Below, piece after piece: positions 34,052-44,200 of a stretch of 64,000 bases of DNA; within the stretch, counting starts at the first letter, position 1, and every line of letters begins with the position of its first letter. The notes under the pieces were generated by a model. The model was given only the letters and a program-made list of their open reading frames with translations, was not told the DNA's origin and made no database searches. This DNA is from Acinetobacter sp. ANC 5054. GTDB lineage: Bacteria > Pseudomonadota > Gammaproteobacteria > Pseudomonadales > Moraxellaceae. Location: positions 51,488-115,487 of the forward strand of contig NZ_NEGG01000004.1 of assembly GCF_002135295.1 (NCBI RefSeq). Direction: 5' to 3'. Position numbers and translations under genes: made by a program.

Positions 34052-35059
34052 CTATTTATTGTATTGCCTTGGACTATGTCCAAACCAACGCTTAAAAGCA
34101 TGATTAAATGCTGCTGGTTCTGAATAGCCAAGTAATTCTGCAATCATTTCAATTGAATATTCATTATATTCAATGAGACGTAATGCCTTATCTTTAATAA
34201 TATCTTCTCGGATTTGTTTATAACTGGTGTTTAATTGCTGGAGCTGATGACGTAATGTGCGTTCAGGTAAATTCAAAGCTTGCGCTGTTGCTGCCATACT
34301 TGGCATCGCACCACTTTGCAGCTCTAAATAATCTTGCACACGTTGTAATAATGAGGGTGCATCTTCATCCGAAGATAAGCGTTCAAGTTCACTAATACAT
34401 TTGGACTCATACAATCTAAAGGTGATGATATCTGCTGAAGGAATTCGAATATCCAACACATCTTCATCAAACCAGAATGCGGCATATGGCGCGCCAAAAC
34501 GAACTTGAGAACCATAATAATCTGTATAAATTTTTAATTTTTCAGGTTCAGTTGGCTCAGAAAATGGCAGATCAATCTCCACTTGTGGTGTTGATAAACC
34601 CATCATTTTGTATAAGTCTCGAATAAATTTATAGGTGCCCGAAATTTCAGACTGTGCCAACAATGCACCCAAGGGCGAATACACGTCCTGCGGCTGATAA
34701 CACAGTGCAACTTTGTGATGACTCAGTTGCAAACTCAAGCGACCTGTTAAATGTGTCAACTGTTGAAAGCGAATCCCCTGATTCAGCGCATGGCGTAATG
34801 TTTCACTGGTCACCAAAAGCATGAGCAAAGGCCCGTATCCTGCCAAGGTATAATGTTGACCAATAAAGAGTCCTTGTTCAGGAGCCACGTCTTTACCAAT
34901 CACTTTCAGTACATCCCATTCTAAACTTGGATGAATCACTGAAGTCGGATCGAGCGCATCAACACGCAGTCCAATAGTTTGCAAACGTTGATCAACATCT
35001 ACGCCTGCTTTACGCATACCTTGTACTAAATACATCAGGCTTAGAATGGATCGTTTCAT
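34052..35059 (-). CDS. AraC-family regulator with arabinose-binding-like N-domain
   Basis: Regulator of 335 residues. The N-terminal ~190 residues match the AraC_binding-type domain seen in OruR/ArgR-like proteins (HPSLEWDVLKVIG, FIGQHYTLAGYGPL). The C-terminal ~100 residues hold two helix-turn-helix motifs, MAATAQALNLPERTLRHQL and SIEMIAELLGYSEPAAFNHAFKRW, ending GHSPRQYNK. It is divergent from the flavin monooxygenase across 119 bp, which makes that gene the likely target. Relatives often activate neighbouring lipid, alkane or ketone catabolic genes. Confidence 0.9.
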   Translation of the reverse strand: MKRSILSLMYLVQGMRKAGVDVDQRLQTIGLRVDALDPTSVIHPSLEWDVLKVIGKDVAPEQGLFIGQHYTLAGYGPLLMLLVTSETLRHALNQGIRFQQLTHLTGRLSLQLSHHKVALCYQPQDVYSPLGALLAQSEISGTYKFIRDLYKMMGLSTPQVEIDLPFSEPTEPEKLKIYTDYYGSQVRFGAPYAAFWFDEDVLDIRIPSADIITFRLYESKCISELERLSSDEDAPSLLQRVQDYLELQSGAMPSMAATAQALNLPERTLRHQLQQLNTSYKQIREDIIKDKALRLIEYNEYSIEMIAELLGYSEPAAFNHAFKRWFGHSPRQYNK

Positions 35060-35178
35060 AACTCATATAAACAGATTAAATTTCTTCTTTTTTACTATAA
35101 TTTCGCCACAATTTAAATTGCCGTTTCGATCAATATTTCTGTCACCTCAATCATATTGTTTAGCAATTAAACTCAAGT

Positions 35179-36747
35179 ATGCTTAGAAATGAAATATCGC
35201 TTGGAATTAAAACAATCATGCTAGAAGCGCAAATTCAAACAAAACAAAATAAAAGCACAACGACCACCCTACGTACTCAGGTTGCAATCATTGGTGGCGG
35301 CTTTGGCGGTATTGCTATGGCAATTCGGCTATTACAACAAGGTAATCACGATTTTCTAATATTAGAAAAGGCCAATGAATTTGGTGGTACATGGCGTGAA
35401 AACCGCTATCCGGGCGCTGCTTGTGATGTTCAATCACATATGTACTCCCTCTCTTTTGCACCCAAAACAGATTGGTCAAAACGCTATGCTGAAGCACCGG
35501 AAATTTTCAGCTATATTCAGCATGTCACCCACGAATACAATTTACAGCAATACTGTCGCTTTAACTGCGAAGTACATACAGCAAAATACGATGAAAACAA
35601 CTGTGAATGGCAACTTCAACTCAGCGAAGACACCACCCTCATTGCACAATATGTCATTTTTGCATCGGGTCCATTACATGTACCACAAATACCTAATATT
35701 CCGGGAATCGAAAAATTTAAAGGCAAAGTTTTTCACTCATCTCAATGGGATCATGAATATGATTTAGCAGGTAAAAATGTTGCCTCAATCGGCACAGGTG
35801 GCAGTGCGATTCAATATATTCCAGAGATTGCACCTGAAACCAAAAGATTATATGTATTTCAACGTACTGCAGCTTGGGTGATACCACGTGATGAACGCAG
35901 CTATTTTGATTTAGAAAAAACACTATTTAAAAAATTTGACTGGTATCGAAAAATTCATCGTGCACGCCTGTATTGGAGCAATGAGTCTCGCGTAGTTCCA
36001 ATTGTTAAACCTGTAACGATGAAATATGCACAAAAACTGGCAGAACTGTATATTAAATACCAAGTTAAAGATGCCGATCTAGCCAAAAAATTGATTCCAA
36101 ATTACATTATGGGCTGTAAGCGGATTCTTATTTCCAACAAATATTTTCCCACCTTCAACCGCGATAATGTTGAATTGGTGACAGATGCGATTCAAGAAGT
36201 CACAGAAAATGCCATTATTACCAAAGATGGAAAATCACGCGAAATTGATTGCTTAATTTACGGTACTGGTTTTATTACAGACCCAAGGATTTATCTAAAA
36301 TCCTTTGCCTGTTATGGCGAACATGGACAGGAACTGAAACAGGTTTGGCACGATGGCGCAGAAAGTTATTATGGCGTTTGTACTAAGGGTTTTCCAAATT
36401 TATTTCAGTTATTAGGACCAAATACTGTTTTGGCACATAATTCTGTTGTATTCATGATTGAAGCCCAAGTGGACTATATTCTGCAAATGATGCAACTGGT
36501 TTCCAAGTCCAAATCTCAAGCCATAGCAGTGAAAGATGATATTCAAGACCAATACAATGAATATGTACAACACCTGTTAGATGGAACGGTTTGGCAGTCA
36601 GGCTGTGTCAGTTGGTACCAACAAAATGGCGGGAAAAACTTTGCACTTTGGCCAACCTATACATGGAAATATTGGTTAGCAACTCGAAAAGTGAATGCGG
36701 CAGATTTTCGATTACTCAGTAAATGTAATTCTAGTCATGCAGCTTAA
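35179..36747 (+). CDS. flavin-containing Baeyer-Villiger-type monooxygenase
   Basis: FAD/NADPH-dependent monooxygenase of 522 residues. The FAD fold begins with GGGFGG at residues 39-44. The Baeyer-Villiger fingerprint F-x-G-x3-H-x3-W is exact at Phe180-Gly182-His186-Trp190. A second nucleotide fold GTGGSA follows shortly after. Such enzymes turn ketones into esters or lactones. A second ATG at 35218 would remove 13 residues; neither start has a strong ribosome-binding site. A terminator follows, so only this gene is the likely target of the divergent AraC regulator. Confidence 0.9.
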   Translation: MLRNEISLGIKTIMLEAQIQTKQNKSTTTTLRTQVAIIGGGFGGIAMAIRLLQQGNHDFLILEKANEFGGTWRENRYPGAACDVQSHMYSLSFAPKTDWSKRYAEAPEIFSYIQHVTHEYNLQQYCRFNCEVHTAKYDENNCEWQLQLSEDTTLIAQYVIFASGPLHVPQIPNIPGIEKFKGKVFHSSQWDHEYDLAGKNVASIGTGGSAIQYIPEIAPETKRLYVFQRTAAWVIPRDERSYFDLEKTLFKKFDWYRKIHRARLYWSNESRVVPIVKPVTMKYAQKLAELYIKYQVKDADLAKKLIPNYIMGCKRILISNKYFPTFNRDNVELVTDAIQEVTENAIITKDGKSREIDCLIYGTGFITDPRIYLKSFACYGEHGQELKQVWHDGAESYYGVCTKGFPNLFQLLGPNTVLAHNSVVFMIEAQVDYILQMMQLVSKSKSQAIAVKDDIQDQYNEYVQHLLDGTVWQSGCVSWYQQNGGKNFALWPTYTWKYWLATRKVNAADFRLLSKCNSSHAA

Positions 36748-36762
36748 GCCATAAACGTTCAT

Positions 36763-36794
36763 AATAAGCAGGTATTTATTATCTGCTTATTTTT
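36763..36794 (+). terminator. rho-independent terminator abutting the lysO start
   Basis: Stem AATAAGCAG (36763-36771) and CTGCTTATT (36783-36791) with T-tract, ending only 2-5 bp before the ATG at 36797. Confidence 0.75.
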
Positions 36795-36796
36795 GT

Positions 36797-37705
36797 ATGC
36801 AATCCTTTTGGTTAATTTTCCAGCTTTTAGCCTGTTTAGCAGCTGGTTTTCTCATGGCAAGAAAAATCCCGCACTGGCTTGAAAAAGTGGCATTTAAAAT
36901 TCTGCCTTATTTCACTTATATTCTCTTATTTGCAATAGCAATTGAATTTTCTGAAACACTTCATACTATTTCTGCGCCTTGGCAAATTCTATCTTCAGCT
37001 GTACTGATTGCTTTAGCCACAACTTTAGGCGCATTTGCTTGCTGCTATATCTTATTTAAAATTTTAGGCTACCAGCCAAGTCATGGCAAGGTTTCAATGC
37101 AACTGGTTACCAGTTCCTTAATCAATATTAGCTATGCATTTATTGCTCTTGGACTTGGCTATGCATTCGCAGAATTAGCCGCACACCTCAGCGTCAACCC
37201 ACACATCAGTACATGGCATTTACTTTTAGTTTTTATGTTTTTGATTGGACTCGACCTTGCCTATTCGCCTTTAGATAAATCTTGGCTGAATTGGAAAATC
37301 TTGCTTGTGCCTTTAGGTTGCATTGTTGGTTCACTATTTGGTGCTTTTATTGCTGCTTACTTCTTACCAAATATCAGCATTCAAGACCTGATTATGCTGT
37401 CGCAAGGCTATGGTTTTTATTCAATGACAGGAATTGTAGTCACTGAATTAAAAAATGCACATTTAGGCAGTATTGCATTAATGAATGACTTATTCCGTGA
37501 AATTTTTGCCATCGTATTTATGTACATTATTGGTTGGCGATATCCACGATCTGCCATTTCTTCTGCGGGAGCAACAGCCATGGATGTGACTTTACCGATG
37601 GTAAAACAAGCATGCGGTAATGACTTTATTCCACATGCCATGGTCAGTGGTTTTATCCTTTCTGTACTTGCACCCATTTTAGTCAGTGTATTGGCGGCTA
37701 TCTAG
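36797..37705 (+). CDS. lysO: LysO-family (DUF340) lysine exporter
   Basis: Inner-membrane exporter of 302 residues with about eight helices. The C-terminal half shows the LysO/YbjE pattern: LSQGYGFYSMTGIVVTEL, then IALMNDLFREIFAIV and a late SGFILSVLAPILVSVL. E. coli LysO, which exports lysine and thialysine, has 299 residues. The ATG at 36797 lies directly behind a terminator hairpin and lacks an obvious ribosome-binding site, which is odd; TTG 36809 is an alternative. Convergent with pyrF. Confidence 0.82.
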   Translation: MQSFWLIFQLLACLAAGFLMARKIPHWLEKVAFKILPYFTYILLFAIAIEFSETLHTISAPWQILSSAVLIALATTLGAFACCYILFKILGYQPSHGKVSMQLVTSSLINISYAFIALGLGYAFAELAAHLSVNPHISTWHLLLVFMFLIGLDLAYSPLDKSWLNWKILLVPLGCIVGSLFGAFIAAYFLPNISIQDLIMLSQGYGFYSMTGIVVTELKNAHLGSIALMNDLFREIFAIVFMYIIGWRYPRSAISSAGATAMDVTLPMVKQACGNDFIPHAMVSGFILSVLAPILVSVLAAI

Positions 37706-37708
37706 AAG

Positions 37709-37780
37709 CCCTCACCTAAGAATCTTCTCCCAAAGTGAGATGACTTCCTCTCTCCCTCCGGGAGAGAGTTAGAGAGAGGG
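37709..37780. repeat. REP-like palindromic element between lysO and pyrF
   Basis: C-rich CCCTCACC at the left and GAGAGAGGG at the right enclose a strong hairpin CTCTCTCCC (37748-37756)/GGGAGAGAG (37760-37768). Its G+C-rich composition contrasts with the surroundings and resembles dispersed intergenic REP-type units. It may also serve as a terminator for the two convergent genes. Confidence 0.6.
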
Positions 37781-37786
37781 TAAATA

Positions 37787-38467
37787 TTAAAGTGTCGCCA
37801 AAATATCTTTTAAGGTTTGACGCATATTTTCAGACCTGGTAATAGGTCGACCAATCACCAAATGTGTAGCACCATCCTGCATCGCTTGCTTAGGCGTTAC
37901 AATACGCTTTTGATCATCTGCTGCTGAACCTTCAGGACGAATACCTGGAGTCACCAATGCAAAATCATTGCCTAAAGTTTCACGCAACATTTTTGCTTCC
38001 TGTGCCGAACACACCACACCATCTAAACCGCTGTCTTTGGTTAGCGTTGCAAGTCGCTTAACTTGTTCAAAAGGCTCAATATCTAAACCAATATCTCTTA
38101 AATCTTCACGCCCCATAGAGGTTAACACCGTTACAGCGATCAGTTGAGTATTATAGTTTCCGCCTTTTAAGCGCTCTACACAGGTTTCCATCATTTTACG
38201 TCCACCTGAAGCATGGACATTCACCATCCACACCCCCATATCTGCTGCTGCACATACGGCTTGCGCTGTGGTATTTGGAATGTCATGAAATTTTAAATCT
38301 AAGAAAACTTCAAAACCTTTGTCGTGTAGTGCTTTAACTACTGATGACCCTTCATGAGTAAATAACTCTTTACCAACTTTTACCCGACATAATGCAGGGT
38401 CTAATTGCTCTGCAATTGTAAGTGCTTCATATTGGCTTTTAGCATCTAATGCAACAATGATACTCAA
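37787..38467 (-). CDS. pyrF: orotidine-5'-phosphate decarboxylase
   Basis: Final step of UMP synthesis. TIM-barrel enzyme of 226 residues. The catalytic Asp-Lys-Asp array is in DLKFHD at residues 57-62, preceded by Lys in KVGKELF, and the phosphate loop is in [10 protein letters not shown]. The C-terminal HLVIGRPIT is also conserved. Two hundred and fifty bases separate it from lapA, and in many gammaproteobacteria pyrF follows lapA/lapB; no lapB is seen here. Confidence 0.96.
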   Translation of the reverse strand: MSIIVALDAKSQYEALTIAEQLDPALCRVKVGKELFTHEGSSVVKALHDKGFEVFLDLKFHDIPNTTAQAVCAAADMGVWMVNVHASGGRKMMETCVERLKGGNYNTQLIAVTVLTSMGREDLRDIGLDIEPFEQVKRLATLTKDSGLDGVVCSAQEAKMLRETLGNDFALVTPGIRPEGSAADDQKRIVTPKQAMQDGATHLVIGRPITRSENMRQTLKDILATL

Positions 38468-38624
38468 GAGATCTACCCTTCATTCAGACAAAATAAAAAG
38501 CATTATAAATACATTCAGCTTTGTCAGATAGTCATAAAACTCAAGTTAATTGAATCATTTAAATTAAACACGCCTATCTAATTATTTTATATAAGATATG
38601 TTTATTTAAAAAAGTAAAAAGGCA

Positions 38625-38657
38625 TAAAAAAACACCCTAGTTTTAAACTAGAGTGTT
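38625..38657 (-). terminator. rho-independent terminator after lapA
   Basis: Stem AACACCCTAG (38631-38640)/CTAGAGTGTT (38648-38657) with one mismatch and a plus-strand A-run, 62 bp beyond the lapA stop. Confidence 0.85.
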
Positions 38658-38718
38658 CAAAAATAAAAATTTGATTTCTGCAACAGATTTTACAGAAAAT
38701 TATCCTAAACTCATCGAG

Positions 38719-39090
38719 TTATAAAGGATTTGAAGGGCGCTCATTTGGATCAATATCCAATACAGTCTTTTCATGACGCGTATGAGCCGCAGCTTCAGTC
38801 GCTGCTAACTGAGCAGATTGAATTTGCTCTTTACGTAGGCGATCAATATCTTTACGTAGACGTTTAATTTCCCAGTTGGTTTGGAATACACGAAATACTT
38901 GTACAGCGAGTAAAAGTCCTAATACCACGCCCAATACTAATGTAAGCAGTAATAAAAGTCCCAAACGCATTGCAGGTACTTGTGTAAATAACAAATCGAC
39001 AGATAGTTCAGTGCCATTTTGCAGAACCAATGCCAATGAGTAACCAAAAAGAACCAGTAAGATTACAACTAAAACGTAACGCATAAACAC
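38719..39090 (-). CDS. lapA: LapA-domain membrane protein
   Basis: Small inner-membrane protein of 123 residues with two hydrophobic helices (YVLVVILLVLFGYSLALVL and LGLLLLLTLVLGVVLGLLL) and a cytoplasmic coiled-coil tail rich in Arg/Lys/Asp. This is the LapA/DUF1049 architecture; E. coli LapA takes part with LapB in controlling LPS assembly. It lies 18 bp after ihfB, the conserved order ihfB-lapA, and ends in its own terminator. M3 is a possible alternative start. Confidence 0.85.
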   Translation of the reverse strand: MFMRYVLVVILLVLFGYSLALVLQNGTELSVDLLFTQVPAMRLGLLLLLTLVLGVVLGLLLAVQVFRVFQTNWEIKRLRKDIDRLRKEQIQSAQLAATEAAAHTRHEKTVLDIDPNERPSNPL

Positions 39091-39108
39091 CCCTAACTTT
39101 ATACAATA

Positions 39109-39411
39109 TTAGTTTGAAGATTCGTTTACCGCATCACGCAAAGCCTTACCTGGTTTAAAATGGGGTACTGCTTTTGCTGCAACTTCAACTGATTTACCAG
39201 TTTTAGGGTTACGACCTACACGTGGTTCACGGTGATGCAAAGCAAAACTACCAAAACCACGAATTTCGATACGGTTGTCAGTTGATAATGCTTCTATCAT
39301 CTGATCAATCATAATCTTAACAGCTTCTTCCACTAATGGTTCAGCTAAGTGTGGGTTTTTAAGAGAAATACGCTCTATTAAGTCAGACTTATTAAGTGCT
39401 TCAGTAGTCAT
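39109..39411 (-). CDS. ihfB: integration host factor subunit beta
   Basis: DNA-bending histone-like protein, 100 residues, partner of IhfA. The beta-arm segment [27 protein letters not shown] is clear, and Pro in GRNPKTG is the intercalating residue. The position directly downstream of rpsA is the conserved order in gammaproteobacteria. A hairpin between rpsA and ihfB suggests only partial read-through from rpsA. Confidence 0.96.
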   Translation of the reverse strand: MTTEALNKSDLIERISLKNPHLAEPLVEEAVKIMIDQMIEALSTDNRIEIRGFGSFALHHREPRVGRNPKTGKSVEVAAKAVPHFKPGKALRDAVNESSN

Positions 39412-39474
39412 CTGCGACCTCTTTAATTATCAAGCTACCTAGGATCAGTCTCTGATAATAACCTGTTTAAATAC

Positions 39475-39512
39475 AAAACGGTAGCGTAATAATCACTTAC
39501 TACGCTACCGTT
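39475..39512 (-). terminator. rho-independent terminator of rpsA
   Basis: Twelve-base arms AACGGTAGCGTA (39477-39488)/TACGCTACCGTT (39501-39512), with minus-strand U-tract from the preceding A-run. Confidence 0.88.
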
Positions 39513-39575
39513 ACAGTAATTGTATAAAAAGTATTAATTAATTTACATTAACAATACATTTCAAACACTTACTTA

Positions 39576-41255
39576 TTAGTGGTTCATTTGAGCTTTGATC
39601 AAATCACCAATAGTCTTAGGACCATTGTCTGAAGTTGCTGTAGCTGTCTTGTTAAGGTTAGCTACTGCTTCTTTTTCTTCAGCTTCGTCTTTCGCTTTGA
39701 TAGACAAGTTGATAGAACGTGATTTGCGGTCTACGTTGATGATTTTAGCTTCAACTTCTTGACCAACTTCAAGGAACTTAGTTGCATCTTCAACGCGGTC
39801 GCGGTTGATTTCAGATGCTTTAAGAGTCGCTTCAACTTCGTCAGCTAACTTAACAGTAGCGCCTTTAGCGTCAACTGCAGTTACAGTACCTTTAACAAGC
39901 GCACCGCGTTCGTTAGCAGCTAAGAAATCATTGAACGGATCGCTGTTCATTTGTTTGATGCCAAGGCTGATACGGTTGCCTTCAGCGTCTACTGAAAGGA
40001 TAACCGCTTCAACTGTGTCACCTTTCTTGTAACGACGGATAGCTTCTTCGCCTTGTTCGTTCCAAGAAATATCAGACAAGTGAACTAGACCATCGATACC
40101 GCCAGGTAAACCGATGAAGATACCGAAGTCAGTGATTGACTTGATAGTACCTGAAACTTTTTCACCTTTGTCGTGATCTTTAGCAAACTCTTCCCATGGG
40201 TTAGCACGAGTTTGTTTGATACCTAAAGAAATACGACGACGTTCTTCGTCAACTTCAAGAACCATAACGTCAACTTCGTCACCAATCTGAACTACTTTAG
40301 ATGGGTGGATGTTTTTGTTAGTGTGGTCCATTTCAGAAACGTGTACTAAACCTTCAACGCCTTCAGCGATTTCTGCGAAACAACCGTAGTCAGTTAAGTT
40401 AGTAACACGTGCTTTAACGATAGAACCTTTAGGGTAACGGTTCATGATCGCTAACCATGGATCTTCGCCTAATTGTTTAAGGCCTAAAGATACGCGGTTA
40501 CGTTCGCGGTCGAATTTAAGTACTTTAACAGTAACTTCTTGACCAACTTCAACAACTTCTGAAGGGTGCTTGATGCGTTTCCAAGCCATATCAGTGATGT
40601 GAAGAAGACCATCAATACCGCCAAGGTCAACGAATGCGCCGTAGTCAGTAAGATTTTTGATAGTACCAGTAACTGTTTGACCCTCTTCAAGCTGAGCAAG
40701 AAGAGCTTCACGGTCAGCTGAAGATTCAGCTTCCATAACAGCACGACGTGAAACAACTACGTTGTTACGTTTAGCGTCAAGTTTGATTACTTTAAATTCT
40801 AACTCTTTACCTTCTAAGTGAGTAGTATCACGAATAGGACGAGTATCAACTAAAGAACCTGGAAGGAATGCACGAACTGGACCGATGTCAACAGTGAAAC
40901 CGCCTTTAACCTTACCAGAGATAACACCAGTAACGATTTCGCCGTCTTCAAAGATTTTTTCAAGTTTAGTCCAAGTTTCAGCACGTTTCGCTTTTTCGCG
41001 AGAAAGAACTGTTTGACCCATACCGTTGTCAAGAGCTTCAACAACAACGTCTACAGTGTCACCAACTTGAACTTCAAGTTCACGTTGTTCATTTAAGAAT
41101 TCAGCGCGGTCAACAATACCTTCTGATTTAAGGCCAGTGTCAACTGTTACCCAGTCAGAATCGATGTTTACTACAACGCCTTGGATGACAGCACCCTTTT
41201 CAACGTTGAGGTTTAATTCGCTTTCTTCAAAGAGGGCTGCAAAAGATTCGGTCAT
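39576..41255 (-). CDS. rpsA: 30S ribosomal protein S1
   Basis: 559-residue ribosomal protein that brings mRNA to the 30S subunit. Six successive S1 RNA-binding domains are visible, each with the repeated pattern G-x-V-x(6)-G-x-F/V-V-D, for example [20 protein letters not shown] and [22 protein letters not shown]. coli S1 has 557 residues. The coding sequence uses a restricted codon set, as expected for a highly expressed gene. It is located downstream of cmk as in most gammaproteobacteria. Confidence 0.98.
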   Translation of the reverse strand: MTESFAALFEESELNLNVEKGAVIQGVVVNIDSDWVTVDTGLKSEGIVDRAEFLNEQRELEVQVGDTVDVVVEALDNGMGQTVLSREKAKRAETWTKLEKIFEDGEIVTGVISGKVKGGFTVDIGPVRAFLPGSLVDTRPIRDTTHLEGKELEFKVIKLDAKRNNVVVSRRAVMEAESSADREALLAQLEEGQTVTGTIKNLTDYGAFVDLGGIDGLLHITDMAWKRIKHPSEVVEVGQEVTVKVLKFDRERNRVSLGLKQLGEDPWLAIMNRYPKGSIVKARVTNLTDYGCFAEIAEGVEGLVHVSEMDHTNKNIHPSKVVQIGDEVDVMVLEVDEERRRISLGIKQTRANPWEEFAKDHDKGEKVSGTIKSITDFGIFIGLPGGIDGLVHLSDISWNEQGEEAIRRYKKGDTVEAVILSVDAEGNRISLGIKQMNSDPFNDFLAANERGALVKGTVTAVDAKGATVKLADEVEATLKASEINRDRVEDATKFLEVGQEVEAKIINVDRKSRSINLSIKAKDEAEEKEAVANLNKTATATSDNGPKTIGDLIKAQMNH

Positions 41256-41362
41256 GATATACCTGATAAAGTCAGCGGTCTTGGATCAGACAAGGCCGGT
41301 TTAATTAAGCGTCTACATAGTCCGTATAAAACTGATCAAGCTATGCTTCTGCTGAAAATGCT

Positions 41363-42046
41363 TTAATTTGCTAATTGTTGATCGATGTAATTCGTCATCA
41401 ACTTAAATACTTCATCAATAGTCAAATCTGAGCTATCAATGATGTACGCATCAGGAGCTGGCTTGAGCGGAGCGACTGTACGTTCCATATCTCGTTTATC
41501 GCGAGCTTCGATATTAGCTAAAATGTCGTTTATTTTAACATCCACACCCATAGCCTGCAACTGATTTACTCGACGCTCCGCACGTGATTGTGCCGACGCA
41601 GTCAAATAAATTTTAGCTTGTGCTTGTGGAAAAACTGATGTGGCCATATCACGGCCATCTGCAACCAAACCTGGTGCTTGAGCAAATGCATGTTGACGTG
41701 CGAGCAGTGCTGCTCTAAGTGCAGGAATTGCAGCAACTTTTGAAGCAAACTCCCCGACTCGCTCAGTACGGATAATTTTTGAAACATCTTCACCGTCTAA
41801 TAGCACAGAAATGCCAGACTGATCTGTAACAAATTTTATGTCTAAATTTGTTGCAATTTTTACGCATTGATCTAGTGATGAATCTAATGACTCAATCAAG
41901 TCTTGCTTATGCAATGACAATCCTAATAGGCGGTACAGCGCGCCTGAATCAAGCAAATGAAATTGATAATGCGCTGCAATTTTTGCCGCTAATGTACCTT
42001 TGCCTGACCCACTTGGGCCATCAATTGTAATGATTTGAACTGTCAT
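41363..42046 (-). CDS. cmk: cytidylate kinase
   Basis: Phosphorylates CMP and dCMP. 227 residues from ATG 42046 ([18 protein letters not shown]), the usual N-terminus with the P-loop GPSGSGKG at once. The frame stays open upstream, but GGAAAAGCA before 42046 acts as the ribosome-binding site. [13 protein letters not shown] and [10 protein letters not shown] are conserved. It precedes rpsA by 107 bp; the rpsA promoter must lie in that gap. Confidence 0.96.
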   Translation of the reverse strand: MTVQIITIDGPSGSGKGTLAAKIAAHYQFHLLDSGALYRLLGLSLHKQDLIESLDSSLDQCVKIATNLDIKFVTDQSGISVLLDGEDVSKIIRTERVGEFASKVAAIPALRAALLARQHAFAQAPGLVADGRDMATSVFPQAQAKIYLTASAQSRAERRVNQLQAMGVDVKINDILANIEARDKRDMERTVAPLKPAPDAYIIDSSDLTIDEVFKLMTNYIDQQLAN

Positions 42047-42062
42047 TGCTTTTCCACTTTGT

Positions 42063-42494
42063 TTATACGGTTTTTGCAAGTTTTGAAAAACCAATTTTAA
42101 TCGCTGACTTCAGTTGCGCAAGGATTAATTGACTTACAAATGGTACCCGCGCTTGTAATTCAATCGTATAAGTCACAAGTGTACGTGCAGAATCTATTGC
42201 TTCAAACTGAATAACGCCCAAATGATGTTTTACCAATGGGTTCTTAATAATTTGATATTCAATGCGTTGATTTGGCTCTAACAAGGTAATTTGCTCTTGC
42301 AGAGGTTTTATGGGACCAAATCCCATACGGCGCACTGAACCGACGCCATCAGGACGTTCAGGGTCGGCAGAGTCCTTTACTCGCACAACTTGTACTGGGG
42401 CAAAGGCAACATTGTAAGTTGAATGCTTAGAAAGCAGTTCGAAAACTTGTTCTACAGGTGCATTAAATTCTTTTTTTACTTGAATCGATTTCAT
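42063..42494 (-). CDS. SRPBCC-family (START-like) protein
   Basis: Small ligand-binding-fold protein of 143 residues. The opening [21 protein letters not shown] is the typical first strand and helix of polyketide cyclase/START-like SRPBCC proteins, and LVTYTIEL followed by a long C-terminal helix fits. No catalytic residue can be assigned. It lies 16 bp before cmk and 25 bp after tadA in the same direction, so it is part of the ung-to-cmk operon. Confidence 0.8.
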   Translation of the reverse strand: MKSIQVKKEFNAPVEQVFELLSKHSTYNVAFAPVQVVRVKDSADPERPDGVGSVRRMGFGPIKPLQEQITLLEPNQRIEYQIIKNPLVKHHLGVIQFEAIDSARTLVTYTIELQARVPFVSQLILAQLKSAIKIGFSKLAKTV

Positions 42495-42519
42495 TGTCTA
42501 CCCTACTGTTTTGACAATA

Positions 42520-43071
42520 TTAATTGTCAGAAGATTTTAACTGATTTTCAGTTGAAAGTTCAGCATTGTTCGACTTTTCCTGTAACCTCAGCAGTCGCTT
42601 CTGTTCACGCCTCATTTTAAAAAAGGCACTTAACTGTGCAGAACACTGCTCTTGTAGGCAACCCTGCTCAAAGCTAAATACATGATTATAATAGCCAGAA
42701 TTTAATAATTGGCGTGCACTAACCAATGAACCCGCCTTGGGTTCAGTCGTTGAAAAAACCACACGTTTAATTCTGGAATGCACCAAAGCACCTACACACA
42801 TGGTACAGGGTTCTAATGTGACATAGAGTATTGCATCGTCGGGAAGGCGATAATTATTGATGTTTTGACAGGCTTGCCGAATGGCTTGTACTTCAGCATG
42901 GGCACTAGGGTCTTGTAAAGAAATTGGTGCATTATATCCAGCACCAATAACCTTATTTTGACTTACGATCACAGCACCGACGGGAATTTCTTGTAAACTT
43001 GCTGCAATTACAGCCTGCTCATAAGCAAGCTGCATCCAATGTTCATCAGTAAATTGTATTTCGTCTGACAT
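42520..43071 (-). CDS. tadA: tRNA-specific adenosine deaminase
   Basis: Converts the wobble adenosine of tRNA-Arg to inosine. Zinc ligands are His58 and the catalytic Glu60 in HAE, plus Cys89 and Cys92 in PCTMC. From ATG 43071 the protein has 183 residues; an in-frame GTG at 43089 overlaps the previous gene and adds six residues. The C-terminus (about 20 residues after KRLLRL) is longer and more polar than in E. coli TadA (167). It follows the enoyl-CoA hydratase-like gene by 4 bp. Confidence 0.95.
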   Translation of the reverse strand: MSDEIQFTDEHWMQLAYEQAVIAASLQEIPVGAVIVSQNKVIGAGYNAPISLQDPSAHAEVQAIRQACQNINNYRLPDDAILYVTLEPCTMCVGALVHSRIKRVVFSTTEPKAGSLVSARQLLNSGYYNHVFSFEQGCLQEQCSAQLSAFFKMRREQKRLLRLQEKSNNAELSTENQLKSSDN

Positions 43072-43075
43072 GTAC

Positions 43076-44200
43076 TTAGCTAATAACACCGTGTTGCTTT
43101 AACAAAGCATTCCAACTTTCAATCGTGGTCAATGGCGGATCATCAGCCAAAATCCCTTTCAACGTCATCTCAGAACCTTTTTTCCATGCTGGAGAAAGAT
43201 CTTTATCGACTAAGCGTGCACGTACACCTTCCACAAAGTCGGGATGACGTATTTTCCATTCTGATATTTGAGTTTCAAGTTCAAAGACTTCGTTCCAAGA
43301 ATGAACCTTTTTACCCCATTGCCATAACAACCAAGTTAGAGCAGCCGTTGCAGGTGAACCCTTTTGCAAGTTTTCACTGGCTTGGCGCAACCAGTCACTA
43401 CGCGCATCACTTAAACCAATGATTGATTCATAGTCATGCTCAAACGTATGACCACGACAAACACTTTGAATCACATCCAGCGAGTTTTGCAGCGGACCAG
43501 GCCCCACAGGTCGATGCATACTATTTAAGGTATCATCAATCGCGCGAAAATCACCCGCTGGGTAATGATCCCAATCGATATTTAGAACTGTATCCAGCAC
43601 ATTATCACGCTGCGCATCACAGATATGAGTGGCCCAGCCAATACCATAGGCGCCAGCAGCAGTCATGATTGAACCCGTTAAACCTGTGAATAGACCAATC
43701 GCACCACGATCTGCCAAGAAGCGAGTTGCGCCCACATCTGGATATAAGCCGATATTGATTTCAGGCATTGCGAGGCGTGAATATGGTGTCACCAAACGGA
43801 AAGGTGCGGCCATAAACAACCCCAGTCCACCACCCATCACATAACCCTCCCCCCAAACCAACACAGGTTTAGCATAATTATGTAAGAGTAGATCTAAAGC
43901 ATATTCTTGTTCAAAAAATTTATTCGCAGTTTCTGCTTCGTCATTGACCACCAACTGGCGCAGTTTACGAACATCTCCACCTGCACAAAATGCTTTCGGT
44001 GTTGTGGAATCCAACCAAATCGCTTTTACATCACGATCATGTTCAAAATCTTTGAAAACTTCGAGCAAAGCAGTGCAAATTGATTCATCAAGTGCATGAA
44101 GCGATTTTGGTCGATTCAGGCGAACAATGCGCCAGCCATTTTTCGCTTCTTCTACAATCAGATCTGGGTGATAATTTTTTGAAACAGGAGAATAAGTCAT
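43076..44200 (-). CDS. enoyl-CoA hydratase/isomerase family, 3-hydroxyisobutyryl-CoA hydrolase-like
   Basis: Crotonase-fold protein of 374 residues, the length of 3-hydroxyisobutyryl-CoA hydrolases rather than simple hydratases (~260). The oxyanion segments [10 protein letters not shown] and [11 protein letters not shown] and the active-site [19 protein letters not shown] match the hydrolase group used in valine degradation. Its ATG overlaps the ung stop by 4 bp (ATGA), so translation is coupled to a DNA-repair gene, an unusual partner. Hydrolase versus hydratase activity is inferred from sequence pattern only. Confidence 0.85.
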   Translation of the reverse strand: MTYSPVSKNYHPDLIVEEAKNGWRIVRLNRPKSLHALDESICTALLEVFKDFEHDRDVKAIWLDSTTPKAFCAGGDVRKLRQLVVNDEAETANKFFEQEYALDLLLHNYAKPVLVWGEGYVMGGGLGLFMAAPFRLVTPYSRLAMPEINIGLYPDVGATRFLADRGAIGLFTGLTGSIMTAAGAYGIGWATHICDAQRDNVLDTVLNIDWDHYPAGDFRAIDDTLNSMHRPVGPGPLQNSLDVIQSVCRGHTFEHDYESIIGLSDARSDWLRQASENLQKGSPATAALTWLLWQWGKKVHSWNEVFELETQISEWKIRHPDFVEGVRARLVDKDLSPAWKKGSEMTLKGILADDPPLTTIESWNALLKQHGVIS

